Origin: Nocardia vulneris
Lineage (GTDB): Bacteria; Actinomycetota; Actinomycetes; Mycobacteriales; Mycobacteriaceae
Direction of reading: 5' to 3'
DNA length: 64,000 nt
NCBI RefSeq assembly: GCF_001613425.1
Contig: NZ_BDCI01000010.1
Span: 142,328 to 206,327 of the forward strand
Every line of letters starts with the position of its first letter. The first letter of the stretch is position 1. The notes under the pieces are model-generated. The model was not told where the DNA came from and made no database searches. It worked only from the letters and a program-made list of their open reading frames with translations. A program made the translations under genes and the position numbers. Below, one piece after another: positions 26,108 through 34,734 of the stretch.

Positions 26108-26701
26108 TCATAGGTGCCAATCCTCGCCGCCACGATCGGTTCCGGAGATCGCTTGCTGTGCAGCCCAGGCCCGCTCCACGACGCCCAATGCCATGCGCAC
26201 CGAACGGTCTGCGGCGCCGAGCTGATAGAGCGAGACATCCCAGCCGGAATAGCTCGCGTCCAACCACAGGCCGCAGGACAGTCCGTGATAAATAGTCAGC
26301 AGCGAACGCGCGGCCTCTACCGAACCTCGGATTGCGCTGAGGAGTTCGTCGAATTCAGGGCCCCAGCTGAATCCGTCCGACTTGATGGTGGCCAATCGTT
26401 CCGCGAGCCAGAACGCTTCGAATCGTGCCTGATCAGCGGGATGCTCATTGGGTAAGTCCGATGATTTCGGACTTGCCGCAGACGCCCGGGCTTCCATCGT
26501 CGGTATGTCCGAACCCAACGAAATGGTCTCACTCGCCGCCATGCCTGCGAGCCGAAACAACAAGCCGGCCAGCGCAGCACGACCGATCCCCTCGTGGTCT
26601 TCCGCGGCGAGACCATGTTTCAGCTCCGCCGCTATCAAAGTTGTTTCCGCATTGACACCCAACTCTTCGAGGGCCAACGCAAGCTGCTTTGTCGTGATCA
26701 C
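26108..26701 (-). CDS. Unknown protein, paralogue of the gene at 27375
   Basis: A 197-residue, mainly helical protein with no signal peptide or membrane segment; GTG start. It aligns along its length with the product of 27375-27929: TTKQLALALEELGV, AALAGLLFRLAGMAA, ADQARFEAFWLAERLA, then LLTIYHGLSCGLWLD and GWDVSLYQLGAADRS. I do not recognise a family. It is preceded by a conserved promoter/palindrome shared with alkB and lipase genes, and followed by an Hsp70 pseudogene, suggesting it once formed a pair with that chaperone-like gene. Confidence 0.75.
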   Translation of the reverse strand: MITTKQLALALEELGVNAETTLIAAELKHGLAAEDHEGIGRAALAGLLFRLAGMAASETISLGSDIPTMEARASAASPKSSDLPNEHPADQARFEAFWLAERLATIKSDGFSWGPEFDELLSAIRGSVEAARSLLTIYHGLSCGLWLDASYSGWDVSLYQLGAADRSVRMALGVVERAWAAQQAISGTDRGGEDWHL

Positions 26702-26778
26702 AAGTCATACCTCCAAATCGAGGGACGCGAGATAGATGGTGCCGAAACGCACTGCGGAGTTGCTCACTGACGGTCGTT

Positions 26779-26811
26779 ACCGCAGTACCTAGGCTGGGCA
26801 AATGTCCAGCA
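26779..26811 (-). promoter_or_regulatory. Shared promoter/palindrome, copy A
   Basis: On the minus strand, GCTGGACATTTGCCCAGCC (26810-26792) is a near-perfect palindrome with TGGACA in the -35 position. At the spacing of 18 used by the other three copies, the -10 hexamer would be TGCGGT (26784-26779), weaker than theirs. It points at the unknown gene starting at 26701. Confidence 0.6.
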
Positions 26812-27374
26812 TCAATTGTGATGGCTCGACATCCGCCAACCCAAGCCGGACATCGCTCGACGGAGTCAACAAACTTGTTGTTACACAAACAATTTCGTGA
26901 CACGCGAGACCGCAAACCGGCTATCGCACTGTTGCTGCGGTGGTTGACGTCGCCACCGCGCGAGAGCTGACCGCCCACCGCGGACGGTGCTCGCGGCAAG
27001 TGGGCGCGGACCTCGATACGGTGTTCATGACCGCCGATCACGGTCCTGCCCGACACCCGTACCCCGATTCCTGAGCGAGGACAGGCATTCCGGTGGATAC
27101 CCGGAGATCAGAACGCGGAGGATATCGTCCCGGCGGGGTCGAGCAAGACTTTCGTCGCCGGGATCTCCGCGCAACTACTGGGCGGAAAGTTTGCCCAACC
27201 ACTGATGATCGGAACGCGAATCGCACTGCCGAACGGCGGAATTCGACGGAAGCTTGGGTGCTGCCAACGCTTGTCCTACAGGCCGTCTCCGGTGAGCTGC
27301 TGGCGACGACAGAACGCGCGTGCGGCCCGGTACGACTCGACCTGCTCGCCGGGCCTGACGGTCGCGATACTCGA
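26812..27374. other. Region between the two paralogues with possible gene remnants
   Basis: No intact gene. On the plus strand, 27121-27245 reads DIVPAGSSKTFVAGISAQLL followed by GGKFAQPLMIGTR, which faintly recalls the nucleophile helix of a serine beta-lactamase-type hydrolase with a residue missing. On the same strand 26945-27070 has a short open stretch (VVDVATARELTAHR) ending in a stop. Both are too short to name. AT-rich sequence near 26870-26900 may be a promoter. Confidence 0.3.
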
Positions 27375-27929
27375 TCACGACGGATCCCACACGGCTTTCG
27401 CCGCGGCGTCGATGTCTGTAAGTGCTTGTGTTGCTGAACGATATGCGCAGCCGAGCTGGTATAGCAGTGCGTCCCAGCCCGCATAACCGCCGTCCAGCTT
27501 AAGGCCGCAGCCGAGTCCGTGGTGAATCGTCAGCAGACCCCGCGCGGCCTCGATCGAGCATCTGGTCGCGTTGAGGATCGCATCGAACTCCGGTGTGCAC
27601 GGCGACTGATCCTTGTGGAGGGCCGCTACCCGGTCCGCGAGCCAGAACGCTTCGAACCGGGCTTGTTCGGCGGGGTCTTCTCCTTGCAGTGCAACCGATT
27701 TCGGGCTGACTGTGGCGGCGCGGGCCTGCATCGTGGTGACATCGGCGGTCGAGGCGATCGACGCCTGGGCGGCCATGCCGGCGAGGCGGAAGAGCAGGCC
27801 CGCCATGGCGGCGTAGTCCATTCCGTCGTCAGGCGGGGCCGCAGGGTCACGGCATATCGTCGTGCATGCCGAATCCGGGTCGACGCCAAGTTCTTTCAAC
27901 GCCGATGCCAACTGAGGTTTCGCGATCAT
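27375..27929 (-). CDS. Unknown protein, paralogue of the gene at 26108
   Basis: A 184-residue, mainly helical cytoplasmic protein with an ATG start. It shares with the 26108 protein the sequence of blocks QLA.ALKELGV, AAMAGLLFRLAGMAA, AEQARFEAFWLADRVA, LLTIHHGLGCGLKLDGGY and GWDALLYQLGCAYRS. The Gly-Leu-Leu-Phe-Arg-Leu-Ala-Gly-Met block is the most conserved. Function unknown. Unlike its paralogue it has no copy of the shared promoter element. The two are oriented the same way, 673 bases apart, as after an old tandem duplication. Confidence 0.75.
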   Translation of the reverse strand: MIAKPQLASALKELGVDPDSACTTICRDPAAPPDDGMDYAAMAGLLFRLAGMAAQASIASTADVTTMQARAATVSPKSVALQGEDPAEQARFEAFWLADRVAALHKDQSPCTPEFDAILNATRCSIEAARGLLTIHHGLGCGLKLDGGYAGWDALLYQLGCAYRSATQALTDIDAAAKAVWDPS

Positions 27930-27990
27930 GACGCCTGCTTTCTGCTGGGACGTTCCGTTGTGTTCGGCTCGAGAGGAGGATCTGGTGTGC

Positions 27991-29001
27991 TCAGTTCGGG
28001 ATGTTGTCGGCGCGGACGTTTCGAATGGCGTAGACGAGCGCCGGGTCGACGCGCAGTCTCCAGTCCGGTCCGATGAAGTAGCTCGCCGCGGTGGGATCGG
28101 CGTTGGCGAGGTAGAGCAGCCAGGCCAGTGTTATGCCCGCGAACGGGTCGTGGGCGATGTCGTCCCACGGGGTGAAATGTGTAGCGCCGCGAAGGCAGGC
28201 GACGAAGGCCGGCGCATTGAAGCTGAGTTCGTATTCGGCCCACCGTGGGAGAAACTCGGGTACGAGGAAATCGGCGGAACCGGAGAGGAACAGTGTTGGT
28301 ACGCCGACGAGGAATGTTGTTGCGTACGGCGAGGATTCGGTAGGGAATGCGCCGATGACGCGGAGGTCGGGATCGATCTGCTGATAGACGGCGAGGGCGA
28401 TGCTCGCGCCGTCTATCGCGGCGGCACCACCTCCGGAATGGCCACCGATCACCGTGCGACCGAGGTCGAGTCTGCCGTTGAGCAGGCTTGCTGGATCGTG
28501 GTCGGCTCTGGCCAGCGCCATCGCCGCTGCCAGGGGGAGTTCGAAGAACGAGTTGAAGAAGTTGTAGGGGATCGCCACCACGAATCCGTGACTTGCCCAG
28601 AATCGGGCGAGCGCGTCGTAGTTGCCCGGATTATTGGTCAGGCCCGGCACCCAGATCACCACCGGTACCCGGCTCATGGTGGCGATGTCGTGCGGGTAGT
28701 AGAAGTCGACGCCAGCGGGTGGCTCCAGTCCTGCTGGGAAAGCGTGCGTGCACGGCATATCGGTGTGGTTGCCGAAAGCCTTGGTGATCACGTTGTAGAG
28801 ACCGTAGAGCGACTCGCATGGGTAAGTCTGTGCCGTGCTGTCGGTCTGGTGCGGACCCGTGGGCGCGTATTGGCTCAACGGGGTCGGCCCCGGATCGAAG
28901 CCGGTGGCTGCGGCGACAGGGGCGTGGACGGTCGCGGGGCTCAGCAGCGCGGCGATGGCGAGCATGGCCGCGAAGCAGTGCCGCCTCCTGATACGGGGCA
29001 T
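27991..29001 (-). CDS. Secreted alpha/beta hydrolase (PETase/chlorophyllase-like fold)
   Basis: A 336-residue exported hydrolase; ATG at 29001. The signal peptide is RRRHCFAAMLAIAALLSPATVHA. The mature domain has strand VPVVIWVPGLTNNPGNYDALARF, nucleophile Ser in GGHSGGGAA (about residue 190), an acid in SGSADFLVP and His in LRGATHFTP. Eight or so Cys-poor strands and the overall order match the chlorophyllase/dienelactone-like esterase group that includes cutinase-like polyesterases. It lies divergent from alkB, across the copy B palindrome, within a cluster of lipid-degrading enzymes. Confidence 0.85.
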   Translation of the reverse strand: MPRIRRRHCFAAMLAIAALLSPATVHAPVAAATGFDPGPTPLSQYAPTGPHQTDSTAQTYPCESLYGLYNVITKAFGNHTDMPCTHAFPAGLEPPAGVDFYYPHDIATMSRVPVVIWVPGLTNNPGNYDALARFWASHGFVVAIPYNFFNSFFELPLAAAMALARADHDPASLLNGRLDLGRTVIGGHSGGGAAAIDGASIALAVYQQIDPDLRVIGAFPTESSPYATTFLVGVPTLFLSGSADFLVPEFLPRWAEYELSFNAPAFVACLRGATHFTPWDDIAHDPFAGITLAWLLYLANADPTAASYFIGPDWRLRVDPALVYAIRNVRADNIPN

Positions 29002-29130
29002 TGACGGGTCCTCTCGGAAGTGGCGGATCAAGCAGTCGGATCTATGTCGTTGAGGCGTCGAGGTGAACCGGCGGCGCGGGGTGACGGGTAGTGCGGCGAA
29101 GGCTCGAGCAGCGCATTGTTCACCCAACAA

Positions 29131-29163
29131 GGCTGGACATTCGCCCAGCCTAGAGATTATCTT
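29131..29163 (+). promoter_or_regulatory. Shared promoter/palindrome, copy B (alkB)
   Basis: GGCTGGACATTCGCCCAGCC (29131-29150) is palindromic in its outer 6 bases, with TGGACA as the -35 element. TATCTT (29158-29163) follows with exactly 18 bases between. The alkB ATG is 48 bases further. It may also act on the divergent hydrolase gene at 29001. Confidence 0.75.
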
Positions 29164-29211
29164 GTCAGCAATCAATGAGCAATCGTCCGCTGAGCCAGGC
29201 GAGGAGCCGAG

Positions 29212-30390
29212 ATGACGCTGATGAAGCGCCGAGTCGCCACCGCGCGGAGGGCGAAGATCGATCGCAAGCGGTACCTGTGGGTGCTGGGGCTGCTTGCTCC
29301 CGGCTGCGCGCTGCTGCCTTCCCAGTTGGTGCTGCACACCGGGTGGAAGGTGTTCTGGTGGATCGGCCCGATCATCATCTTCGGCGTGATTCCGTTGCTG
29401 GACTGGGTGATCGGCGACGACGAGAGCAATCCGCGTGAGCAGGACCACGATGCGCTGTCCAATGATCGCTACTACCGGTGGTGCACTTTTCTGTTCCTGC
29501 CGGTGCAGCTGATCGGGTTGGTCATCGCTTGCTGCATGTGGGCCGGTGACGACCTCAGCGTCCTCGACAAGCTCGGATTGGCCGCCACGCTGGGTTTCGT
29601 CAGCGGCATCGGGATCAATGCCGCGCACGAACTCGGTCATCGGGTGGAGAAGCTCGAGCGGTGGCTGGCGAAGATCGCGTTGGCGCAGTCGGGGTACGGG
29701 CATTTCAATGTCGAGCACAACCGGGGCCATCATGTCCGGGTCGCCACTCCCGAAGATCCAGCCAGCGCAAGACTGGGGGAATCGCTGTGGGAGTTCTTGC
29801 CGCGCAGCATCTTCGGAGGCTTCCGATCCGCTCTGGCGCTTGAGCGTGATCGGTTGCGGCGCAAAGGATTATCGTGGTGGAGCCGGGACAACCAGATTCT
29901 GCAGGCGTGGGCGATGACGGTGGCGCTCTACCTGTTGCTGCTGGCGCTGTTCGGGATGGGGGCGCTGCCATATCTGCTGCTGCAGGCGGTGATCGGGATC
30001 GGATTGCTCGAGACGATCAACTACGTCGAGCATTACGGGCTGCTGAGAGGTAAACGCGCGGACGGCAAGTGGGCGCGTTGCGCGCCCGGCGACAGCTGGA
30101 ACAGCGACCGTCTCGTCACGAATGTCTTCCTGTTTCACCTGCAGCGGCACAGCGATCATCACGTCAACCCCGGCCACCGATACCAGACCTTGCGTAGCTC
30201 CAGAGAAGCTCCGCTGGTTCCCGCCGGTTACGCGACCATGATCTTGCTGGCGGCGGTTCCGCCGCTGTGGCGACGTGTCATGGACCACCAGGTCCTGGCC
30301 CACTACGACGGCGACATCACTCTGGCGAACATCGTTCCGCGCAAACGCGATCGGATCCTCGCCGCATACGGCCCCGCCCCATCACGCTGA
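29212..30390 (+). CDS. alkB: Alkane 1-monooxygenase (AlkB-type)
   Basis: A 392-residue membrane diiron hydroxylase with about six transmembrane helices. All histidine boxes are present: HELGHR (139-144), EHNRGHH (168-174), the NYVEHYG motif (270-276) and LQRHSDHH (310-317). It hydroxylates medium- to long-chain alkanes at the terminal carbon and needs rubredoxin and rubredoxin reductase. Neither is adjacent nor fused, so electrons must come from genes elsewhere. A secreted lipase follows 15 bases later as an apparent operon. Expression is probably driven by the copy B promoter. Confidence 0.95.
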   Translation: MTLMKRRVATARRAKIDRKRYLWVLGLLAPGCALLPSQLVLHTGWKVFWWIGPIIIFGVIPLLDWVIGDDESNPREQDHDALSNDRYYRWCTFLFLPVQLIGLVIACCMWAGDDLSVLDKLGLAATLGFVSGIGINAAHELGHRVEKLERWLAKIALAQSGYGHFNVEHNRGHHVRVATPEDPASARLGESLWEFLPRSIFGGFRSALALERDRLRRKGLSWWSRDNQILQAWAMTVALYLLLLALFGMGALPYLLLQAVIGIGLLETINYVEHYGLLRGKRADGKWARCAPGDSWNSDRLVTNVFLFHLQRHSDHHVNPGHRYQTLRSSREAPLVPAGYATMILLAAVPPLWRRVMDHQVLAHYDGDITLANIVPRKRDRILAAYGPAPSR

Positions 30391-30405
30391 TAGGAGAGAT
30401 AGCAC

Positions 30406-31539
30406 ATGAATCGAAATCGACACTGCGGCAGTTGGTCTCGTGTGTTCGTCACCGCTCTGGCAGCAACGCTGGCTTCCTGCTGTGTTGCCCTCGACGCGCA
30501 TGCGGATCCCGGTGCCCCGACTGTCACCCAGGAGGAGTTGCAGCGATTTGCGGATACGATCGCAGCGGCCCTGCCGAGCGCAGACTCGGCACCGGCCGTC
30601 GACACCGGTACCGGAGCGCGGCGGTCCGTATCGGACACGATCGGGTATGGCCCTGAACAGAGTTCGTTCGTGGCCGCCTTCGGCTTCGGAGTGCTGCATC
30701 CGGACGCGGCGCCGCCCGGGACCAACGACTGGAGCTGCAAGCCGACGGCGGCGCATCCGGAACCGGTGGTCTTGGTGCACGGTACCTGGGGCAATGCCTA
30801 CAACGATTTCGCGGGCATGAGTCAGCCGCTGGCGAGCGCGGGACACTGCGTGTTCGCTTTCGACTACGGCGCAGCCGATGTCGCGCACGGTGGGCTCGGC
30901 GCGTCGTTGCCCGGCCGCTATGGCGTCGGTGACATAGCCGAATCCGCCGACCAGCTGGCTACGTTCGTCGATCGAGTGCGGGCGAGTTCGGGTGCGCAAC
31001 AGGTGAATGTCGTCGCGTTCTCTCAAGGCGCCCCTTTGTCGCGATGGTATGTGAAATACGGTGGCGGTCAGCAGAAAGTCCACCATCTGATAAGCCTCGC
31101 AGGCACAAACCACGGCACCACCGCCTCAGGCATCCTGTCGCTGGCGCGCACCATCACCACGCTCGGTGTCGACGCCATCGGGCCGACCCGGATCATCTTG
31201 GGGCAGGCCGTGATTCAGCAGACGATCGGTTCAGAATTCCTCGGTCGGCTCAACGCTGATGGTGACACCGTGCCCCGGGTGGACTACACCGTGATCGGGA
31301 CGCGGTACGACGAGGTCTCCACCCCCTATCAGCTGACTTTTCTGCAGCCGGGCCCCGACGCACGGGTTCGCAACATCACCCTGCAGGACGGGTGTGAACA
31401 AGACCTCTCCGACCATCTCAACTTGTCGTATTCGCCACGCGCACAATCGATCGTCCTCAATGCCCTCGATCCGGTGGGGACACCGGGATGGCAATGCACG
31501 TTCAACCCGTGGTTGGTGGGCGGCAGCGGCAAACTCTGA
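30406..31539 (+). CDS. Secreted triacylglycerol lipase, EstA/lipase class 2-like
   Basis: A 377-residue exported lipase. The signal peptide ends near DAHA at residue 33. The mature part has PVVLVHGTWGNAYNDF (oxyanion strand), nucleophile Ser in VVAFSQGAP, then RYDEVSTPY with the acid, and DHLNLSYSP with the His, as in Bacillus LipA-like and Streptomyces class 2 lipases. The elbow reads AFSQG rather than the more usual GHSQG. Cysteines at NDWSCKP, GHCV, DGCEQ and WQCTF likely form disulfides. It starts 15 bases after alkB, so it should be cotranscribed. Confidence 0.9.
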   Translation: MNRNRHCGSWSRVFVTALAATLASCCVALDAHADPGAPTVTQEELQRFADTIAAALPSADSAPAVDTGTGARRSVSDTIGYGPEQSSFVAAFGFGVLHPDAAPPGTNDWSCKPTAAHPEPVVLVHGTWGNAYNDFAGMSQPLASAGHCVFAFDYGAADVAHGGLGASLPGRYGVGDIAESADQLATFVDRVRASSGAQQVNVVAFSQGAPLSRWYVKYGGGQQKVHHLISLAGTNHGTTASGILSLARTITTLGVDAIGPTRIILGQAVIQQTIGSEFLGRLNADGDTVPRVDYTVIGTRYDEVSTPYQLTFLQPGPDARVRNITLQDGCEQDLSDHLNLSYSPRAQSIVLNALDPVGTPGWQCTFNPWLVGGSGKL

Positions 31540-31599
31540 ACCGTCGCGTCGTAGGCAAACGATCTCGCCGACTCGCCCGCAGTGGGTATGACGCACGCC

Positions 31600-31633
31600 A
31601 TCGGTCACCGCCGAGTCATCAGCGGTGACCGAT
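31600..31633. terminator. Bidirectional terminator between convergent lipases
   Basis: Perfect 12-bp arms, ATCGGTCACCGC (31600-31611) and GCGGTGACCGAT (31622-31633), with a 10-base loop. The right arm overlaps the final codons of the minus-strand lipase. Confidence 0.6.
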
Positions 31634-33133
31634 CGGCTGTTGCACCGCGGCGGCGAGAAGAGTGCCGGCGGCTTGCAACCAGACCGGCCAGCTCTGGGGA
31701 TCGAGCAGCATCGAGCCTTCGTCACGGCGATCGCATCCGGGTGTGACCGGAACTCCGTCGAAGCGGTCCTTCAGCCAGATGAATTCCTGTGCCATGCCGA
31801 AGAACAACAGCGTGATGTGTTCGCTGAAATGGTCGCGGGTGTAGCGCACGCGGGCTTTCGGGTCGCGGCAGTATGTGTCTACGAGGCTGTTGACCGGACC
31901 AACGGGGACGATCCAGTCCGGGTTGGCGTTGTACATGAACATGGGCATGTCCGGAACCGAGCGACCCATCCGGATTGCGTCGAAGACCTGGTTGGGCACC
32001 GGGTCGTGGAGCGGATCGGGGACGTCGAACATCTGCTCGTAGGGCATGAACGGCAGCACGAGTCCCTGCCACACCTGGCACAGCGAGGTGTTCACCGGGC
32101 GCAGCGCCCGCAGGACCGGCCCCATGTGCTGATCCAGATATGCTGACAGTTCGGGATATTCGCGTGCGGCGCCGAAGATTCCAGCGATCAGCAGGCCGGA
32201 ACCGAGATTGCCGTTGGCCAGGTGCACCATGGCTTGCAGATCGGCGGGAATCCCGCCCTCGGACACACCGACGATGTTGAGCTCCGGCGCGTAAGCGGCA
32301 TGGAGCTCGGCGGCATGGCCGGTCGCGATCGCTCCGCCGGAATAGCCGGCCAGCGCGACCTTGGTGGCGGAGCCGGTCAACTCCGCAGGCCCAAAGTTCT
32401 CCACCGCCCGGATGCTGTCCAGGACGACGCGCGCGTTCAGCGGGCCCGATCCGAATGCCATGTTGGGACCGTCGACGTCGGGCATGCTCACTTCCCATCC
32501 GGCGCCCAAGGCGGTCAGCGGGAACAGGAACTCGCTTTGAATGTCGGGCTGGCCGAGGTAGGTCCCTGGCACCGACGCCTGCTGGAGCAGATAAGACGGT
32601 GCGCAGTAGCGCCCGGCGGAATCGATCGGAAACTGATACGACAGCAGGTTGCGAGGCTGCTCGCCGGGGCCGCCGCGCGGCTTCATCACGGTGGTCACCG
32701 CGGCGATCGGGTGATCGAGATGGTCGTTGGAGCGGTAGGAAAGCTGCCAGGCATCGACGTTGATCGGGAGCAGGGAGAACAACGCGAGATGCACTTGGCG
32801 AGCCGCGATGATCTCGCCGGGTTGCTTCGAAGCCACAAGGTCAGCGGGCGGGTTGTAGAAGCTCGGGTCCAGCTCCGGGGGCATCGGCGGAATCGGGAAC
32901 GGCAGTGGCGTCTGCACCGGCACCTGGCTCGGCTCGGCCATGGCCACACCCGGCGTCACGGCCGCCGCGCCGATCACCAGGGCACAAACCACGAGTGCCG
33001 AACGCAGGGCCCGCGAAGGCGCGATGAGCGCGCCACGTGGCACGAGCGACGGCGTCGCTGCCTGCGATAGCCAGCGGCCGACCCGCGCGATTATCGACGC
33101 CACCGCAGGGCGCGAAGTCGAGAAGGAAACCAT
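31619..33133 (-). CDS. Secreted lipase, LIP (secretory lipase) family
   Basis: A 504-residue exported lipase with a strong ribosome site (AGGAGC before ATG 33133). A long N-region precedes a signal core (ALVVCALVIGAAAVTPGVAMA, cleavage near residue 66). A Pro-rich stretch follows, then a PF03583-type domain: AWQLSYRSND, PDVDGPNMAFG and nucleophile Ser265 in GYSGGA. The acid and His lie near YNANPDWIVPV and HFSEHITL. A C-terminal hydrophobic tail (VWLQAAGTLLAAAV) is unusual for the family. It is a paralogue of the lipase at 15196 and is driven by promoter copy C. Confidence 0.92.
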   Translation of the reverse strand: MVSFSTSRPAVASIIARVGRWLSQAATPSLVPRGALIAPSRALRSALVVCALVIGAAAVTPGVAMAEPSQVPVQTPLPFPIPPMPPELDPSFYNPPADLVASKQPGEIIAARQVHLALFSLLPINVDAWQLSYRSNDHLDHPIAAVTTVMKPRGGPGEQPRNLLSYQFPIDSAGRYCAPSYLLQQASVPGTYLGQPDIQSEFLFPLTALGAGWEVSMPDVDGPNMAFGSGPLNARVVLDSIRAVENFGPAELTGSATKVALAGYSGGAIATGHAAELHAAYAPELNIVGVSEGGIPADLQAMVHLANGNLGSGLLIAGIFGAAREYPELSAYLDQHMGPVLRALRPVNTSLCQVWQGLVLPFMPYEQMFDVPDPLHDPVPNQVFDAIRMGRSVPDMPMFMYNANPDWIVPVGPVNSLVDTYCRDPKARVRYTRDHFSEHITLLFFGMAQEFIWLKDRFDGVPVTPGCDRRDEGSMLLDPQSWPVWLQAAGTLLAAAVQQPIGHR

Positions 33134-33630
33134 GAAAAGCTCCTATAACGTCGGTGACGCGCCGTCTCGCGGCGATCAGTAGTTCATCGCTCTCGAACTC
33201 GCGGGGGGCTGCTCCGGTCGGCACGGTCGAGGATCGGCACCGGAGATGACCAACGCCTCGATCGCGATACCGCGAGCCGGAACCATGCGCCCGCCATCCG
33301 GTGATTGCTCGTTGATAGCAGCACCCTAATCGCGAGGCTGAGCATAAGTCCAGCCTTTGTGATCGACTACCGTGCCACGAGCGGTGACCAGGCCCCGCAC
33401 CTCCTACCAGCGATTATCGGACGTTCGCACAGCGCCGCGCTGCCATGGTCGCCGTGTACCTGAGTAGGCGCTGGAGTGATTCTGCGGCAAACTTGGCCTC
33501 ATGGTGCGTAGGTCGAGATTCATGCCGTCGGCGAACAATCAGTGCGAACGCATCGAACCTCTCCCGCCGCCGCCGCCGACCGAGCAGCGAGCAGCAGGGC
33601 GCTTCGTCCGTCGCAGGGACGGGCGTTGAG
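33134..33630. other. Noncoding divergent region between lipase and AlkC-like genes
   Basis: Holds promoter copy C for the lipase, with a leader of about 190 bases between the -10 and the lipase start. I see no gene in it. An in-frame upstream start for the AlkC-like gene exists at 33445 but would encode an Arg/Ser-rich leader without family support. Confidence 0.5.
33323..33355 (-). promoter_or_regulatory. Shared promoter/palindrome, copy C (secretory lipase)
   Basis: On the minus strand, GGCTGGACTTATGCTCAGCC (33355-33336) is followed by TCGCGAT and then TAGGGT (33328-33323). TGGACT and TAGGGT are 18 bases apart, the same as in copies B and D. It points at the lipase starting at 33133. Confidence 0.65.
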
Positions 33631-34722
33631 ATGGCCGACTTCAAGGACGAACTGTCCCCGGAACCCATCGCGCGCCTCGGGCTCGAACTCGCAGCCGCCG
33701 CGCCCTCGTTCGACCAGACGGCCTTCGAGCGGCTCGCGGTCGCCGGTATCGGCGAACTCGAGATGAAGCACCGTATCGACAGGATCGCCGGCGCCCTCTC
33801 GGCGACGATGCCGCCGCGCCCCGAAGACGCCGATCAGCTGATCCGCGCTGCTGTCGACGACGGAGGCATACAAGGCTGGGCTTCGATCCCCGTCAACGCC
33901 TACGTCGCCTCGGCGATGCTGGATCGGCCCGACATCGCGCTGCCGCTGCTGGCCGCGCTCACCTCCCGCTACACCGCCGAGTTCGCGATCCGCCCGTTCA
34001 TCGACGCCCACTACGAGGTGGCGATGGAACACCTGCGGTCGTGGACCACCGACCCGGACGAACACGTGCGGCGGCTCGTCTCGGAGGGCACGCGGCCGCG
34101 GCTGCCGTGGGCTCAGCAACTGCCCCGATTCATCGCCGATCCCACCCCCACCTTGGCGCTGCTGGACATCCTCGCCGACGACGAATCCCTCTACGTGCGC
34201 CGCTCGGTGGCCAACCATCTCAACGACATCAGCAAAGATCACCCCGACGCTGCCCTCGCGGCCGCTACCCGATGGTCTCGCACCGCCACCCATGGCGATT
34301 TCGTTGTGCGCCATGGCCTTCGAACACTCGTCAAACGCGGACACCCGGGGGCTCTGACAATTCTCGGGTTCGACCACGACTCGCCGATCGAGATCACCGA
34401 CCTCGCCTGCTCACCGGCGGTCATCTCCATCGGAGACACGACCACCATCAGCTTCACCTTGCACGCCGCCGACTCGACGCGAACGGCGATCGATTACCTG
34501 GTCCACTACCAGGGAGTCCGCGGCCCCAAGGCGGGCAAGGTGTTCAAGCTGACCGTCCGCGACCTCCCCGCGGGTGAACCGGTGCATTTCGTCCGCCAGC
34601 ACCGATTCGGGCACGTCTCGATCCGGACGATCCATCCCGGCCCGCACCGCATCGAGGTCCAAGCCAACGGGCGCGTCCTCGGCGCAACGGTGGTCGACGT
34701 CATCGCGGACGGCTCGGCCTGA
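33631..34722 (+). CDS. DNA alkylation repair protein, AlkC-like with C-terminal Ig-like domain
   Basis: A 363-residue protein. The N-terminal two thirds (about 1-255) are HEAT-like helical repeats of the AlkC/AlkD DNA glycosylases (for example YTAEFAIRPFIDAHYEVAMEHLRSW, ESLYVRRSVANHLNDISK). The last 100 residues form a beta-rich Ig-like domain (from about SPAVISIGDTTTISFTLHA), known from characterised AlkC proteins, where it contacts DNA. It excises N3-alkylated purines. ATG at 33631 gives the family start. It converges with the DUF1868 gene, 12 bases apart. Confidence 0.88.
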   Translation: MADFKDELSPEPIARLGLELAAAAPSFDQTAFERLAVAGIGELEMKHRIDRIAGALSATMPPRPEDADQLIRAAVDDGGIQGWASIPVNAYVASAMLDRPDIALPLLAALTSRYTAEFAIRPFIDAHYEVAMEHLRSWTTDPDEHVRRLVSEGTRPRLPWAQQLPRFIADPTPTLALLDILADDESLYVRRSVANHLNDISKDHPDAALAAATRWSRTATHGDFVVRHGLRTLVKRGHPGALTILGFDHDSPIEITDLACSPAVISIGDTTTISFTLHAADSTRTAIDYLVHYQGVRGPKAGKVFKLTVRDLPAGEPVHFVRQHRFGHVSIRTIHPGPHRIEVQANGRVLGATVVDVIADGSA

Positions 34723-34734
34723 GTCGACTCGTCG

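Noticed and set aside
25168..26238. A single intact gene covering the Hsp70-like sequence and the CRISPR repeats
   Set aside because: Hsp70 similarity changes frame twice and stops before the repeats; the part over the repeats translates to the IPACAGST-type pattern that I-E repeats give when wrongly called as genes.
27100..27260. Serine beta-lactamase-like hydrolase remnant on the plus strand
   Set aside because: The SxxK-like match (GSSKTFVAG) has the wrong spacing and no other motif supports it; mentioned only in the region note.
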